A DNA stretch of 64,000 nucleotides from Bacteriovoracales bacterium (GCA_030149295.1 JASBRV010000067.1:1-64000); one strand, 5' to 3'; numbered from the stretch's first letter, positions 18,113 to 26,270 are shown. Notes: generated by a model from the letters alone, not told the origin. Numbers and translations: made by a program.

Positions 18113-18232
18113 ATTTAAAGTCCTTTTTAAATTCCTTAGTTTTCAAATCGTTGTCATAAGTCTAGCCTTTTTGTAAAACTAGCTCAAACTCTAATATTTG
18201 TTAAACAAAGCGTTATAAAATAAGGACCCTCC

Positions 18233-18628
18233 ATGATCGTGATTACTTCTTTTTACATTGGCTGTCTTAGCCTTCTCTATTTGGGCTTAAGCGTAAACGT
18301 TATTAGGAATCGTTGGAAATTCCGAACCAGCCTTGGAACAGGTAGCGAAGCTCAATTAGAGAAATCCGTTCGTATGCACGGAAATTTTTCTGAGTATGTA
18401 CCTCTTATCATGCTTATGATGGCACTCCTTGAATTCAATAAAGCATCAGATACGATTATTCATGGTTGCGGTGCTACTCTTCTTCTTGGAAGGCTTATTC
18501 ATGCTTACGGTATCTCTATCAAAAAAGTTCCTAATTCCTATAGAACGATAGGCATGATCATGACTTTTACCTGTATGCTTGGTGCCAGTATTCATTTGAT
18601 TACTATGGCACTAGAAAATGGATTTTAA
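18233..18628 (+). CDS. MAPEG-family membrane protein
   Basis: A 131-residue protein with four hydrophobic segments, the family size. The motif RMHGNFSEYVPLIMLMMALLE, in place of the canonical R-x-x-x-N-x-x-E-x-x-P, and GRLIHAYGIS later mark the MAPEG group (microsomal-GST/FLAP-related). Bacterial members may have glutathione transferase or peroxidase activity, though most are untested. AAGGACCCTCC precedes the ATG. Its stop overlaps that of the convergent prepilin-like gene by four bases. Confidence 0.85.
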   Translation: MIVITSFYIGCLSLLYLGLSVNVIRNRWKFRTSLGTGSEAQLEKSVRMHGNFSEYVPLIMLMMALLEFNKASDTIIHGCGATLLLGRLIHAYGISIKKVPNSYRTIGMIMTFTCMLGASIHLITMALENGF

Positions 18629-19629
18629 AAACAACTAAAAACGCATTGAAGTGCTATTCCGGGAGTTCCTTTTAATAAGAGCTCCCATTTTTTCTCTTTT
18701 ACCATTTGCGCCCGACACTCACCCTCATTGCCAAGAACACTTTTCAAAATGCAGTAAGAATATTCTTTTTCTAAGACGGTGGATTTTAGTTGAGAACCTT
18801 GTCCTACAAGGGTAACTTCCTCACCATTTTTATTGTACTTAATTTGCTCAGAAATATTTCGCCAAAAAGAGCCATCACACCAAAAAAGAGCATCTCTTTC
18901 CTTTTCGTAAACGAAACTCCCTTTAAGGCCCTGAGTGCAAGAGGTTTCTATTTTTGGAACCGTGGCCATAACTCCTCCCTCAACATTGAGCCCAGAACGC
19001 GGTTTTACATTTCCCACATGGACCTGGCCCTGGTCATAAAAGACCGCAAGGCCTTGACTAGGAGTTTTATATTGATGCCAAAGGCCCTTAGAGTCTTTTG
19101 CCATTCCATTGCTGTGAAGACCTTCCCTTGCATAGCAATCAAGGATTCGTCCCAATTCATTGGTTTTAATCCTCATAGGAAATTCTCCGACAAAACTTCC
19201 TTCACCTTTAAATTCCTTAAAAGTCATTTTCATGGTCAAATAACCATTTTCACCTTCAAATCCAAACTTGTCTCCAAAGAGTTCCATCTTTTTGATCAGA
19301 ACATTTTTTTGGCCATAAAGATGATCTTTATTTTTTGGATCCTTACTAACTTTGTACTCAACTTGTGTCTTATTGGTGAGAAAGTCTACCATTAGGATTT
19401 CTTCAATCTCATCGTAATAAGCACTTTTTCCCTTGAGAGTGGCCCTACAGGACATTCCCTGACTTAAAATAGTTTTGACTTCATCCAGAACCACCAAACT
19501 TTCAAAAACAAAAGAGGATGATTTTCCCAGCCTTGTTTGAGCCTCAAAGATTTTAAACCCAGAGACGATAATAATGGCAAAAAGTCCTAAGCTCACAAGA
19601 ACTTGAACGATAGAGAAGCCTTTTCTCAT
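18625..19629 (-). CDS. Prepilin-like protein with type IV pilin N-terminus (third of three)
   Basis: Begins MRKG then FSIVQVLVSLGLFAIIIVSGFKIFEA, the layout of a class III/type IV prepilin leader: short basic leader, Gly, then Phe at +1 and a hydrophobic helix. Position +5 is Gln in place of the almost universal Glu. The rest (about 300 residues) is a soluble domain with several Cys and the repeated idea of GLNVEGGVMA and DALFWCDGSFWRN. Its ATG overlaps the stop of the upstream prepilin-like gene by four bases, so the three form one operon, probably minor pilins or pseudopilins. The track shows a 201-codon antisense ORF inside it, which I take as a shadow. Confidence 0.7.
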   Translation of the reverse strand: MRKGFSIVQVLVSLGLFAIIIVSGFKIFEAQTRLGKSSSFVFESLVVLDEVKTILSQGMSCRATLKGKSAYYDEIEEILMVDFLTNKTQVEYKVSKDPKNKDHLYGQKNVLIKKMELFGDKFGFEGENGYLTMKMTFKEFKGEGSFVGEFPMRIKTNELGRILDCYAREGLHSNGMAKDSKGLWHQYKTPSQGLAVFYDQGQVHVGNVKPRSGLNVEGGVMATVPKIETSCTQGLKGSFVYEKERDALFWCDGSFWRNISEQIKYNKNGEEVTLVGQGSQLKSTVLEKEYSYCILKSVLGNEGECRAQMVKEKKWELLLKGTPGIALQCVFSCF

Positions 19630-20402
19630 TTGAGATCTCCTCTATCAAGTAAAGGAATGACTCCTCGTTTGGTACAAAGAGTCCAAAGTCCCTGCCTCTC
19701 ATCCATTTGAATTAGGCCGAGACTATCCGCAGAACAAGCAACGAGTTTAGCTGTTGAATAAATACCACCTTTTACATTTAAAAGGGCTGTGGATTCTTGA
19801 GTACCTATGGAAAGACTATCTCCTTTTAGTTTAAGTTCCACCCCAGCTTGCTCCCAGATTTCTTGAGTGTTAACAAAAGGGACCAAAGAACAATCTGTTA
19901 TTACACCATTTGTCTCTTTGGTATACAGCCTAACACTTCTCACAATTTCCTCTTCAAGTTGAGCCCTTAACAAATGGATAAGTAAATAAGTCCGATCAGG
20001 TCTGATTGTCTCATCTAAGCCTTTTGGATTTAGGCTAAAGCCAACCAATTCAAGACCTGTCTGACTCCAAGAAGCACCTTGTCCTCTTTCTATGGAATAT
20101 TTTTGATTAATAGAAGAGGTCCCATCTAAATATTTAAGGACTTCATTGAGTTGCTTGATTTGACCTCGTGGAGTAATTCGAGAGAAACCCGCTAAATTCT
20201 CCTTACATCCTCCAGCAGAAAGGGTGTCGCGGATATTATTGAGAACTGTTGTTACTTCAATATTTTGGTTTACACGAATAACCATTCTCTTTTGTCTCAT
20301 GAGCATTTGATAACAAAAGAAAACCACTACCCCTAAAAGAACGATGGACACCAAAATTTCAGTACTTGAAATTTTACCTTTAATCGACACAGCTAACCTC
20401 AC
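19626..20402 (-). CDS. Prepilin-like protein (second of three)
   Basis: N-terminus MRLAVSIKGKISSTEILVSIVLLGVVVFFCYQM: a basic leader with a Gly, a Glu at about +5 or +6, and one hydrophobic helix, consistent with a degenerate prepilin. The C-terminal half carries LLNVKGGIYSTAKLVACSAD, similar in style to GLNVEGGVMATVPKIETSC in the following gene, suggesting related C-terminal domains. It overlaps the upstream prepilin gene by 23 bases and the downstream one by four. The leader does not match the usual GFTLIE, so processing by the prepilin peptidase is a guess. Confidence 0.6.
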   Translation of the reverse strand: MRLAVSIKGKISSTEILVSIVLLGVVVFFCYQMLMRQKRMVIRVNQNIEVTTVLNNIRDTLSAGGCKENLAGFSRITPRGQIKQLNEVLKYLDGTSSINQKYSIERGQGASWSQTGLELVGFSLNPKGLDETIRPDRTYLLIHLLRAQLEEEIVRSVRLYTKETNGVITDCSLVPFVNTQEIWEQAGVELKLKGDSLSIGTQESTALLNVKGGIYSTAKLVACSADSLGLIQMDERQGLWTLCTKRGVIPLLDRGDLK

Positions 20403-21390
20403 AAATATTTTTCGTAGCAGCTGCTGAAGTAAATGCTATGATCTGGTAGGAGCTATAAGCACGCTCCTCTAATCTTTTTATTTCACAACCATCACTTCTC
20501 ATTTTCTTCTCCTGCCCAGAGAGGTAACAGAGGCGATGAGCCTTTGTATTTTCTTGAGTTTGCCCTTTTTGATTCTGACTCACTTTATAAGTTATCACCT
20601 CTTTCCACTTCGGTTCTCTATAACCAAAAGGCTTCCATTTATAGTTGTGACAATAGACCAATTTACCACGATGATTTTCTAAGCTTCCCTCTTTCTCAAT
20701 CGTACAATCTTTATCCTCTTCTTCTATGAGCTTTACTGGACCAGAAACTAAAACTTGAGCACCACTTGACTCTAGCTCACCTATTTTAAGTTTAAGGTTT
20801 TCAAGAACGAGAATTTCTCCCTTTTTGAACCAAAATCCGTCGGTTGTAACCTCTTTGCGAGACACCGCTAGCCTACAATCTGAGATTTCATTCTTTTCAT
20901 TTAAACGATAAGTTAGGGGAACTTCTTTAATGAGCTTTCTTTTGGATTCATTAAGAGTAAAAACGGCCTTGAAATTTATTAATTTATTGTTTTGCGAAGG
21001 AGCTCCAGTGATCTCATATGAGTCAATTTTGATTTTAGAGTCAAAATATCCTTCACCTTCTTTTTTTGAGAGTGGAAAATGAAGAGCGACAAGATTATCT
21101 CCTTTACCGTTATTTAGTGGTCTTCTAAAAACACTAAAAGCATCACCCAAGGGATTCAATCCTTCTAGTGTAGCCTTGCAAACTCCTGGCTCCTGAAGAA
21201 GACCCTTCATTTCGTCAAACAAATAGGCACCTAAATAGTTTTCATAGGTTGTTTTTGCGAGAGCTCTTTGATCCTCAGACAACTTCAATCCCACAAGTGC
21301 TAGACCAGCAATCGCCGAAGAAGCTAAAAGTACTTGAATAAAACTAACGCCTTTTGAGTTTACACAAACACTTTTTAAATTATTGAAGTT
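20380..21390 (-). CDS. Prepilin-like protein (first of three)
   Basis: The best start is the ATG at 21390, giving a 15-residue leader MNFNNLKSVCVNSKG followed by VSFIQVLLASSAIAGLALVGLKL, a type IV pilin-like hydrophobic helix with Gln near +5. The track start at 21456 (TTG) adds 22 residues that would spoil this leader. The soluble part has several Cys and ends in KNICEVSCVD, like the ending CVFSCF of the last gene in the operon; such C-terminal Cys pairs are common in pilin D-regions. No clear ribosome site. First gene of a three-gene minus-strand set; no pilus assembly ATPase or secretin lies nearby. Confidence 0.65.
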   Translation of the reverse strand, partial: NFNNLKSVCVNSKGVSFIQVLLASSAIAGLALVGLKLSEDQRALAKTTYENYLGAYLFDEMKGLLQEPGVCKATLEGLNPLGDAFSVFRRPLNNGKGDNLVALHFPLSKKEGEGYFDSKIKIDSYEITGAPSQNNKLINFKAVFTLNESKRKLIKEVPLTYRLNEKNEISDCRLAVSRKEVTTDGFWFKKGEILVLENLKLKIGELESSGAQVLVSGPVKLIEEEDKDCTIEKEGSLENHRGKLVYCHNYKWKPFGYREPKWKEVITYKVSQNQKGQTQENTKAHRLCYLSGQEKKMRSDGCEIKRLEERAYSSYQIIAFTSAAATKNICEVSCVD

Positions 21391-21476
21391 CATATTCAAT
21401 AGTATAGTCGAAATTCTTTTCTCTGCATCCAAAATCCCTTCTTTAACTGAGAGCAATTCCCCCTTAAACTATAAAA

Positions 21477-21959
21477 ATGAAAATATTTACTTATATCCTT
21501 CTCACTTTTCTCTTTTATTCCTGTGCTAGTCAGAAACCACAAAAGACCCTGCCGACCTATAGCCAAGACACCGAGAGTGAGTTTGAGTCCATCGAGAATG
21601 ATCGTCAAAAAGTTCTCGATCATTATAGACGCTTAAGAGAGAAGGACTGGGAAAAATACAAAAGCCGTGGCAAAAGTAAGCGTTACGTACCACCAAGGCG
21701 CAAACAAGCACCAAAGAGGATCAGCCGACCAGCCCCTAAACCAAAATCCGTCAAGCCTCCCCTTGATCCTAAGGCCGTCGAAGAGTTAAAAATTGAAATG
21801 GGCCAATACATGAGTTACTTTTGCATGAGTAATAGGAAGCGTTTTGACGGGGCAGATTGCAGTGCCTTCACTGAAAATGCTCTCAATGAATGTGAAAATG
21901 ACTATCCCGTCATTAGAGATAGAAAAATAGTCAACTGTCTCAAGAAAAAACTTCGCTAA
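21477..21959 (+). CDS. Lipoprotein of unknown function
   Basis: Signal sequence ending in a lipobox, LLTFLFYSC, so the mature protein would be anchored by Cys16. A charged region (residues 30-70) and a Pro/Lys-rich linker (RISRPAPKPKSVKPPLDP) lead to a small C-terminal domain with four Cys (YFCMSNRKRFDGADC ... NECENDY ... VNCLKK), likely two disulfides. I do not recognise the domain. It diverges from the prepilin operon and is followed after one base by an SRPBCC-like gene. Confidence 0.6.
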   Translation: MKIFTYILLTFLFYSCASQKPQKTLPTYSQDTESEFESIENDRQKVLDHYRRLREKDWEKYKSRGKSKRYVPPRRKQAPKRISRPAPKPKSVKPPLDPKAVEELKIEMGQYMSYFCMSNRKRFDGADCSAFTENALNECENDYPVIRDRKIVNCLKKKLR

Positions 21960-21960
21960 T

Positions 21961-22401
21961 ATGGAAAAACTCTATTTTGAAACTCAAGTCAAAGCTTCTC
22001 TAGAAGAAGTCAAACAGGGATTTAATCTTGAACTCTTTCAAGCATTAAAACCGCCAATAATAAATCTCCAAGTCGAACGCTTTGACGGCTGTAATAAGGG
22101 AGATGAAGTTCACCTCAAAGTTGGACTAGGTGTTATGCTCCCATGGATCAGCCATATTACCGACCAACAGGAAAACCAACAAGAGTGGTTCTTTGTAGAC
22201 GAGGGCCATGTCATGCCCCCTCCTCTTAAAGAATGGAAACATCTTCATAAAGTCGTCAAAAATGATCAAGGTTGTCTAATCATTGATGACATTAGCTTCT
22301 CTTGCGGCCCTCGAATATTGGACAAGATTATGCGGCCAATAATGTATTTGCAGTTTGTTACAAGAGCTTCTGTTTATCAGAGGATTTTCGGAAGAGCTTA
22401 A
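21961..22401 (+). CDS. SRPBCC (START/polyketide-cyclase-like) protein
   Basis: 146 residues, cytoplasmic. The order of elements (KLYFETQVKASLEEVKQGF, a mid beta-strand region with VERFDGCNKGDEVHLKVG, WKHLHKVVKNDQGCLIIDDISFSCGP, then a C-terminal helix) fits the helix-grip ligand-binding fold of ligand-binding SRPBCC proteins. Ligand unknown. The ATG comes one base after the lipoprotein stop, with no strong ribosome site, which suggests translational coupling. A terminator lies about 90 bases downstream. Confidence 0.6.
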   Translation: MEKLYFETQVKASLEEVKQGFNLELFQALKPPIINLQVERFDGCNKGDEVHLKVGLGVMLPWISHITDQQENQQEWFFVDEGHVMPPPLKEWKHLHKVVKNDQGCLIIDDISFSCGPRILDKIMRPIMYLQFVTRASVYQRIFGRA

Positions 22402-22487
22402 AAAAGAAAGTGAACTTTTTCTTTGAACCAAAAGTATCTGTGTTAAAATAAAAATAATTAAAAGATCATTTGTGAGGCAACACACTT

Positions 22488-22528
22488 GATTCCATATTTA
22501 AAAGGAATTTAATTATGGAATCTTTTTT
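22488..22528 (+). terminator. Rho-independent terminator after the SRPBCC gene
   Basis: GATTCCATA pairs with TATGGAATC (22514-22522) around an A/T-rich inner stem, and six T follow. It sits at the 3' end of the convergent alkB gene. Confidence 0.75.
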
Positions 22529-23126
22529 AGCCTAGTGTATCTGAATCAAAAATATTTTTGACCAATCTGAAGGTTAAATTAACCCTCTCTTGATTTAACT
22601 TTTTTCTCTTCGGTATTGCATGTTGCCAATGTTCTTGAAAGGGAGCCTCCATAAAGAGAAGAGATCCAGAACCAAGACAAATAGACTTATCTTTTTTACT
22701 TTCTCCCTTTTTCCTTAAATGAAAATCTCTTGGTGCGCCAAAAGAAAGGCTCGCTATATGAACAGGTCTCACTAACTCTTTTTCATCATCACTATGCCAA
22801 CCATTGCTGTCCTGACCATCACGATAATAATTGAGAAGCACTCCATTAAAAGAGACATTAAGAAAGCTCTCTATCTTTTGCTTAAAATCTAGTAAAAGAG
22901 GATGCCAATCGTTTCGGGGCAATTGGATCTGTGAGTAAGAATACTCTGCTCCCTTGTCTCCATACCAAGCATGAAGACGGGGCGTCTGATGAGTCTTTCC
23001 ATAGAGAGTAATCTGATCCTGGCGCCAAAGAATATCTTTTTTTAAAACGTCAAAAACTCCCTCTTTGTCAGAGATAAAATTCTCGTAATAGGCAAGCTTT
23101 CCATTATTGTTAATAAGATCTGTCAT
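22527..23126 (-). CDS. alkB: AlkB-family 2-oxoglutarate/Fe(II) dioxygenase
   Basis: Repairs alkylated bases by oxidative demethylation. The iron triad is His and Asp in NGWHSDDE and His in EHWQHAIPKRK; the 2-oxoglutarate-binding arginines are in NQERVNLTFRLV. NYYRDGQDSNGWHSDDE is close to the AlkB (ALKBH2/3-like) consensus. The track begins at a GTG inside a terminator hairpin; the ATG at 23126 (MTDLINNNG) is preferred, giving 199 residues. The hairpin before it ends the Hsp20 transcript, so alkB probably needs its own promoter or read-through. Confidence 0.88.
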   Translation of the reverse strand: MTDLINNNGKLAYYENFISDKEGVFDVLKKDILWRQDQITLYGKTHQTPRLHAWYGDKGAEYSYSQIQLPRNDWHPLLLDFKQKIESFLNVSFNGVLLNYYRDGQDSNGWHSDDEKELVRPVHIASLSFGAPRDFHLRKKGESKKDKSICLGSGSLLFMEAPFQEHWQHAIPKRKKLNQERVNLTFRLVKNIFDSDTLG

Positions 23127-23130
23127 AATA

Positions 23131-23161
23131 AAGAAAGGGTGAGAGGAAAATCCCCTCACCC
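23131..23161 (-). terminator. Terminator of the Hsp20 operon
   Basis: On the minus strand GGGTGAG-(GG)-GATTTT-(CC)-CTCACCC forms a stem with one mismatch, followed by TTTCTTTATT. It lies about 40 bases after the hsp20 stop and just before the alkB ATG. Confidence 0.75.
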
Positions 23162-23202
23162 TCTTCTTTCAACCAGGAGGACGAATTCCATCGTGAAAGA
23201 AA

Positions 23203-23637
23203 TTAAGAAGCGATTTCTATTCTTTTGGCAGAAGTCTGAGTTTCTTTCCTAATCTCAAGATTTAAAACTCCATTTCTAAAATCTGCCTTCACTTCGTCCC
23301 GACTGGCATTCTTTGGTAACTGAATCGATCGTGAAAAGGTACCGTAAGTTTTTTCTGTGTAGAAGGAACCCTCATTTTCTTCACGACTTTCTTTCTTACG
23401 TTCACCTTTAACCAAAAGACGGTCCTCTACAATTTCAACTTGGAGGTCTTCTTTGTTAAAGCCAGGAAGATCAAAGCTTACGCCATAGTAATCTTGATTC
23501 TCATAAACTTCCACCCTGGGAATAAAATCTGCAGACTGATTTTTGGTCGGTCCATCAAAGAAGCCTTGAGTTAACTCCTTAAAAGCACGATCAAAATCGT
23601 TCCATGTATTTGAAATTGGACTAATTGCATATCTCAT
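23203..23637 (-). CDS. Small heat-shock protein (Hsp20/alpha-crystallin)
   Basis: An ATP-independent holdase chaperone. The alpha-crystallin domain spans about residues 40-130: FIPRVEVYENQDYYGVSFDLPGF, then VEIVEDRLLVKGERK, then FSRSIQLPKNASRDEVKADFRNGVLNLEI. A C-terminal IxI-like tail (RIEIAS) is present. 144 residues is typical. AAAGGAGTGAAAG precedes the ATG. It follows the HPF-like small gene by 18 bases in one operon, under the palindrome at 23990. Confidence 0.95.
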   Translation of the reverse strand: MRYAISPISNTWNDFDRAFKELTQGFFDGPTKNQSADFIPRVEVYENQDYYGVSFDLPGFNKEDLQVEIVEDRLLVKGERKKESREENEGSFYTEKTYGTFSRSIQLPKNASRDEVKADFRNGVLNLEIRKETQTSAKRIEIAS

Positions 23638-23655
23638 CTTTCACTCCTTTTTTGT

Positions 23656-23937
23656 CTAAACTCTGTTTAAATTTACCGATTTATGAACTTTAAATTTTTC
23701 CCATTCCTTACGAACTTTGACGGCCATTCCTTCCTTAGCCTTACTCATCGCTTCATTAAGGTCTTCACCTTTTTTCTTCACAAAGAACCAATCTCTTCCC
23801 GCTTTTACCTTAAGAAGAGCAACATACTCATGTGACCCATTTTTTTTGGCATTCACTTCAACAGCTTTTACGTGGGGAAAATGATCTTTAAAATAGCTTC
23901 TTAACCACTTCATAGATGACTTTTTAACTTTGGACAT
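23656..23937 (-). CDS. Small basic protein, possibly HPF/RaiA-like
   Basis: 93 residues, strongly basic, no signal peptide. The segment EYVALLKVKAGRDWFFVKKKGEDLNEAMSKAKEG resembles the late part of hibernation factors (a beta strand, then a glycine, then GEDLYAAID-like helix). The match is by eye and partial, and the protein is short of the full S30AE domain, so ribosome binding is inference. It is the first gene of the operon with hsp20, which suits a stress role. AAGGAG precedes the ATG. Confidence 0.55.
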   Translation of the reverse strand: MSKVKKSSMKWLRSYFKDHFPHVKAVEVNAKKNGSHEYVALLKVKAGRDWFFVKKKGEDLNEAMSKAKEGMAVKVRKEWEKFKVHKSVNLNRV

Positions 23938-23989
23938 AACAACTCCTTGTCCTTAATTAGGACTCCTTTTTCTTTCTTTAAAACATCGA

Positions 23990-24014
23990 ATCTTGCCAAA
24001 ATCTAAGGCAAGAT
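23990..24014. promoter_or_regulatory. Palindrome ATCTTGCC-N9-GGCAAGAT upstream of the Hsp20 operon
   Basis: A perfect 8-bp inverted repeat with a 9-bp spacer, 53 bases before the start of the first operon gene. CIRCE, the HrcA operator of heat-shock genes, has the same geometry (9-9-9) but the sequence TTAGCACTC, which this is not. It may be an operator or a hairpin in the 5' UTR. Confidence 0.45.
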
Positions 24015-24163
24015 AAAGATCGCTACTTTCTCTTTGTAGAAAAATGGCAAAAGGCCATGACAACCCCCTTGATTAGCTTGTCATCTCTTACACTGTAAAG
24101 ATGGGAGAAGATCCGACAAAATCAAGGGTCGTAAATGTAAAAAAAACGTTAAGAAACAGTAAA

Positions 24164-24577
24164 CTAGTAAGGCTTCTTCTTTCTTTGATGAGGAGCACGG
24201 TTTCCATTCTTTGGATGTGGCTTTCTATGATTGCCCCCTCTTGGCGGCTCTTTAGAAAAATCTTTGGTCTGACCAAAGTAGCGCTTAAACATGCCTTTCT
24301 TAGAGACATCCGATTGTTGAGTCACGCGAAATTTATCATCAATCATTAGCTTATCAACACAAGCTAGGCATATCCACTCTGCTTCTGTTGTGGGCATACG
24401 ATGCTTATAGCGCTCAACATCTGGTTGAATAAGTTGGCAATGCTCACAAAAATTTCGGGTTGTCTGGTGCTTTTCTGACTGCTTTCTTTCGCGACCCTTG
24501 GCACTTTCACGATGGTTTTCCATCTTATTCGAGCGAAATCCAGCATTCATTAATTGTTCTTTAAGACTTTTTCCCAT
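24164..24577 (-). CDS. Basic zinc-ribbon protein of unknown function
   Basis: 137 residues. Starts MGKSLKEQLMNAGFRSNK, which recalls the N-terminus of DUF2058/YaiL-type nucleoproteins. The middle has two Cys pairs, FCEHCQL and WICLACVD, spaced to form a zinc ribbon, and the tail is very basic (HRKPHPKNGNRAPHQRKKKPY), as expected of a nucleic-acid binder. I cannot name it. No operon partner; the ORF at 24364..24546 in another frame is a shadow. Confidence 0.6.
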   Translation of the reverse strand: MGKSLKEQLMNAGFRSNKMENHRESAKGRERKQSEKHQTTRNFCEHCQLIQPDVERYKHRMPTTEAEWICLACVDKLMIDDKFRVTQQSDVSKKGMFKRYFGQTKDFSKEPPRGGNHRKPHPKNGNRAPHQRKKKPY

Positions 24578-24662
24578 AACAACCTCAAGTTCCTATTTAA
24601 TGGCACTACTATAGCAAGGAATTTCAGCTTGGGGAATATTCCAAAGCCTTTATAGATGCCTT

Positions 24663-25004
24663 ATGTTATATATAAAAGAGATGAAAGAATATTCACTCAT
24701 AATTGAAGGCGACACCTACTACCTCCTCCCCCTTGGCGAAGAAAAACCAAGTTACGCCATCAAGTTTAATTCTAAAGAAATGGCCCATGAGTATAAATTG
24801 GCTTTGGCCCTAGGCACCTATCCTACCCGCAAAAAATCTCCTAAAAGCTATGAAGCTTGTGCAGAAAACTATAATAATATCCCGACTTACATTACGACTG
24901 GGCAAAGGGATAAAGATGCTGATGAAGTGGATTCTTCATGTTGTGAGAGTGGCTGTCCAGGTTGTCCGTGGACCCTTGAGCAGATAAGACGCGGAAATCT
25001 TTAG
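24663..25004 (+). CDS. Small protein with C-terminal CCxxGCxxCP motif
   Basis: 113 residues from the track ATG; a second ATG at 24681 (MKEYSLIIEGDTYYLLPL) may be the true start. Neither has a good ribosome site. The body looks like a small alpha/beta domain, and the end reads DSSCCESGCPGCPWTLEQI. This resembles the Cys cluster of the oxidoreductase-like domain (CCgsGCxxCVW) and of DUF5522-like proteins, which suggests metal binding. No functional assignment. Confidence 0.55.
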   Translation: MLYIKEMKEYSLIIEGDTYYLLPLGEEKPSYAIKFNSKEMAHEYKLALALGTYPTRKKSPKSYEACAENYNNIPTYITTGQRDKDADEVDSSCCESGCPGCPWTLEQIRRGNL

Positions 25005-25121
25005 TCCTAGGGTCATAGTGACCACACTTTCGACACCTTATGAAATTTTTCCAAAAACCCTCCTTTATAAATAGGATATTGATAGATTCCCTCCAAACCA
25101 ATCGACCCTTGGAGAGAACCC

Positions 25122-25991
25122 ATGAAAGTTACACCTTTTGCCTTGATTGTGGCCCTTTTAATGACAATTTCAACAAATGCTTTTGCTCGTATTGTCACCC
25201 TTAAAAGAGACACTCCTATTTATGAAATTGATCGTTATGGCGACATAGAAGAACTCGGTACCTTCCTTGCTGGAACCCAAATTGAAATTTTTCCTGGCCG
25301 TGAAAAGATGAGAGGCTTAGGCTCCGTCGCACTCGTTAGGAGTGTCTTAGACCCCCATCGTATTCACTCTGATTACCGACATCAAGTGGCCATGAGAATT
25401 AATCGGAGTTCTGATTATGTGGATTTTCTTGTCAGTGAAGCTGATCTTGAAGGCCGCTCACTAAGAAGAAACAGAGATGTCAGAAGACGCGCTAACCCTG
25501 TCGTTCGTCGCGACCCCATTAGAAGAGATGTCGTGGTGAGAGATTTTAATGAGTACCAAGTTTGTTATGAAACCCCCCGCAGTCGTGTGGTGACTATGAA
25601 CGAAGCTCAAAGAGATCGTGGGACAAGAAATATCATAGGAGGAACTGGAGCTATTATTGGAGGCCAAATCATCGGCGGCCTTATCGGCAACGATCGTGTG
25701 GGCGATGTAATTTCTGCTATCGGTCTTGGTTTTGCTGCTGTTGGAGCTGTTCAGGTCGCTTCAGCAAAAGAAGTTTTCTACACTGAATATGGGGTTGACT
25801 GTCGATCCTATTACAAAGCTGACAGACGAGTTTACCCCTTTAAAAGAGGGCGACAAAGTTGTGAAACAACTCGCTATTACACCAGCCGTTGGGGACAAAC
25901 GACTGAGTACTTTGAGACAGAATGTCGTCGAGGAGCCCACACTAGTTACTACGTAAGTTTTGAGCGTAATACTGAAATTTACGGTTACTAA
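25122..25991 (+). CDS. Exported protein with glycine-zipper segment
   Basis: Signal peptide MKVTPFALIVALLMTISTNAFA. The mature part is Arg-rich (residues 105-140, RRNRDVRRRANPVVRRD), followed by an RNIIGGTGAIIGGQIIGGLIGND stretch whose GxxxG spacing is that of glycine-zipper membrane segments in outer-membrane proteins. A Cys-containing C-terminal domain follows. Probably an envelope protein; family not recognised. GGAGAG precedes the ATG and a strong terminator follows, so it is monocistronic. Confidence 0.6.
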   Translation: MKVTPFALIVALLMTISTNAFARIVTLKRDTPIYEIDRYGDIEELGTFLAGTQIEIFPGREKMRGLGSVALVRSVLDPHRIHSDYRHQVAMRINRSSDYVDFLVSEADLEGRSLRRNRDVRRRANPVVRRDPIRRDVVVRDFNEYQVCYETPRSRVVTMNEAQRDRGTRNIIGGTGAIIGGQIIGGLIGNDRVGDVISAIGLGFAAVGAVQVASAKEVFYTEYGVDCRSYYKADRRVYPFKRGRQSCETTRYYTSRWGQTTEYFETECRRGAHTSYYVSFERNTEIYGY

Positions 25992-26006
25992 TTTCTAACT
26001 TATTCG

Positions 26007-26034
26007 GGTCACCTCAAAGAGGTGGCCTTTTTTT
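26007..26034 (+). terminator. Rho-independent terminator
   Basis: GGTCACCTC-AAA-GAGGTGGCC (one G.T pair) followed by seven T, 16 bases after the stop of the glycine-zipper gene. Confidence 0.9.
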
Positions 26035-26270
26035 GCCTGAAAAATCTGGCTTTAAAAACTTAAATCCTTAAAATCACACTTCAAATAGTCTTTGTTTTGA
26101 TGCCCAAAAACCCCTGATTTGCTCCCACCATCACATGCATTTAGCATAGCCTTAATACAGCTCATGAATTAAAGCGGCTGGCTTTTGCATAAGCTATCGA
26201 GCAAAACCCTCCCGCTTGCCCGTTCATGATAAGCTTTGACCATATTACCTTTTAAAGGAGGTTGGACGTC

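Noticed and set aside
18790-19395. 201-codon plus-strand ORF antisense to the prepilin-like gene
   Set aside because: No ribosome site, no domain, and it lies wholly within a gene with a good prepilin leader and operon overlaps; it is a shadow.
23990-24014. Calling the hsp20 palindrome CIRCE
   Set aside because: Only the spacing agrees; the arm sequence shares almost nothing with TTAGCACTC.
24088-24349. Overlapping ORFs on both strands (24088..24309, 24101..24349)
   Set aside because: They are in other frames of, or antisense to, the zinc-ribbon protein gene and lack ribosome sites.
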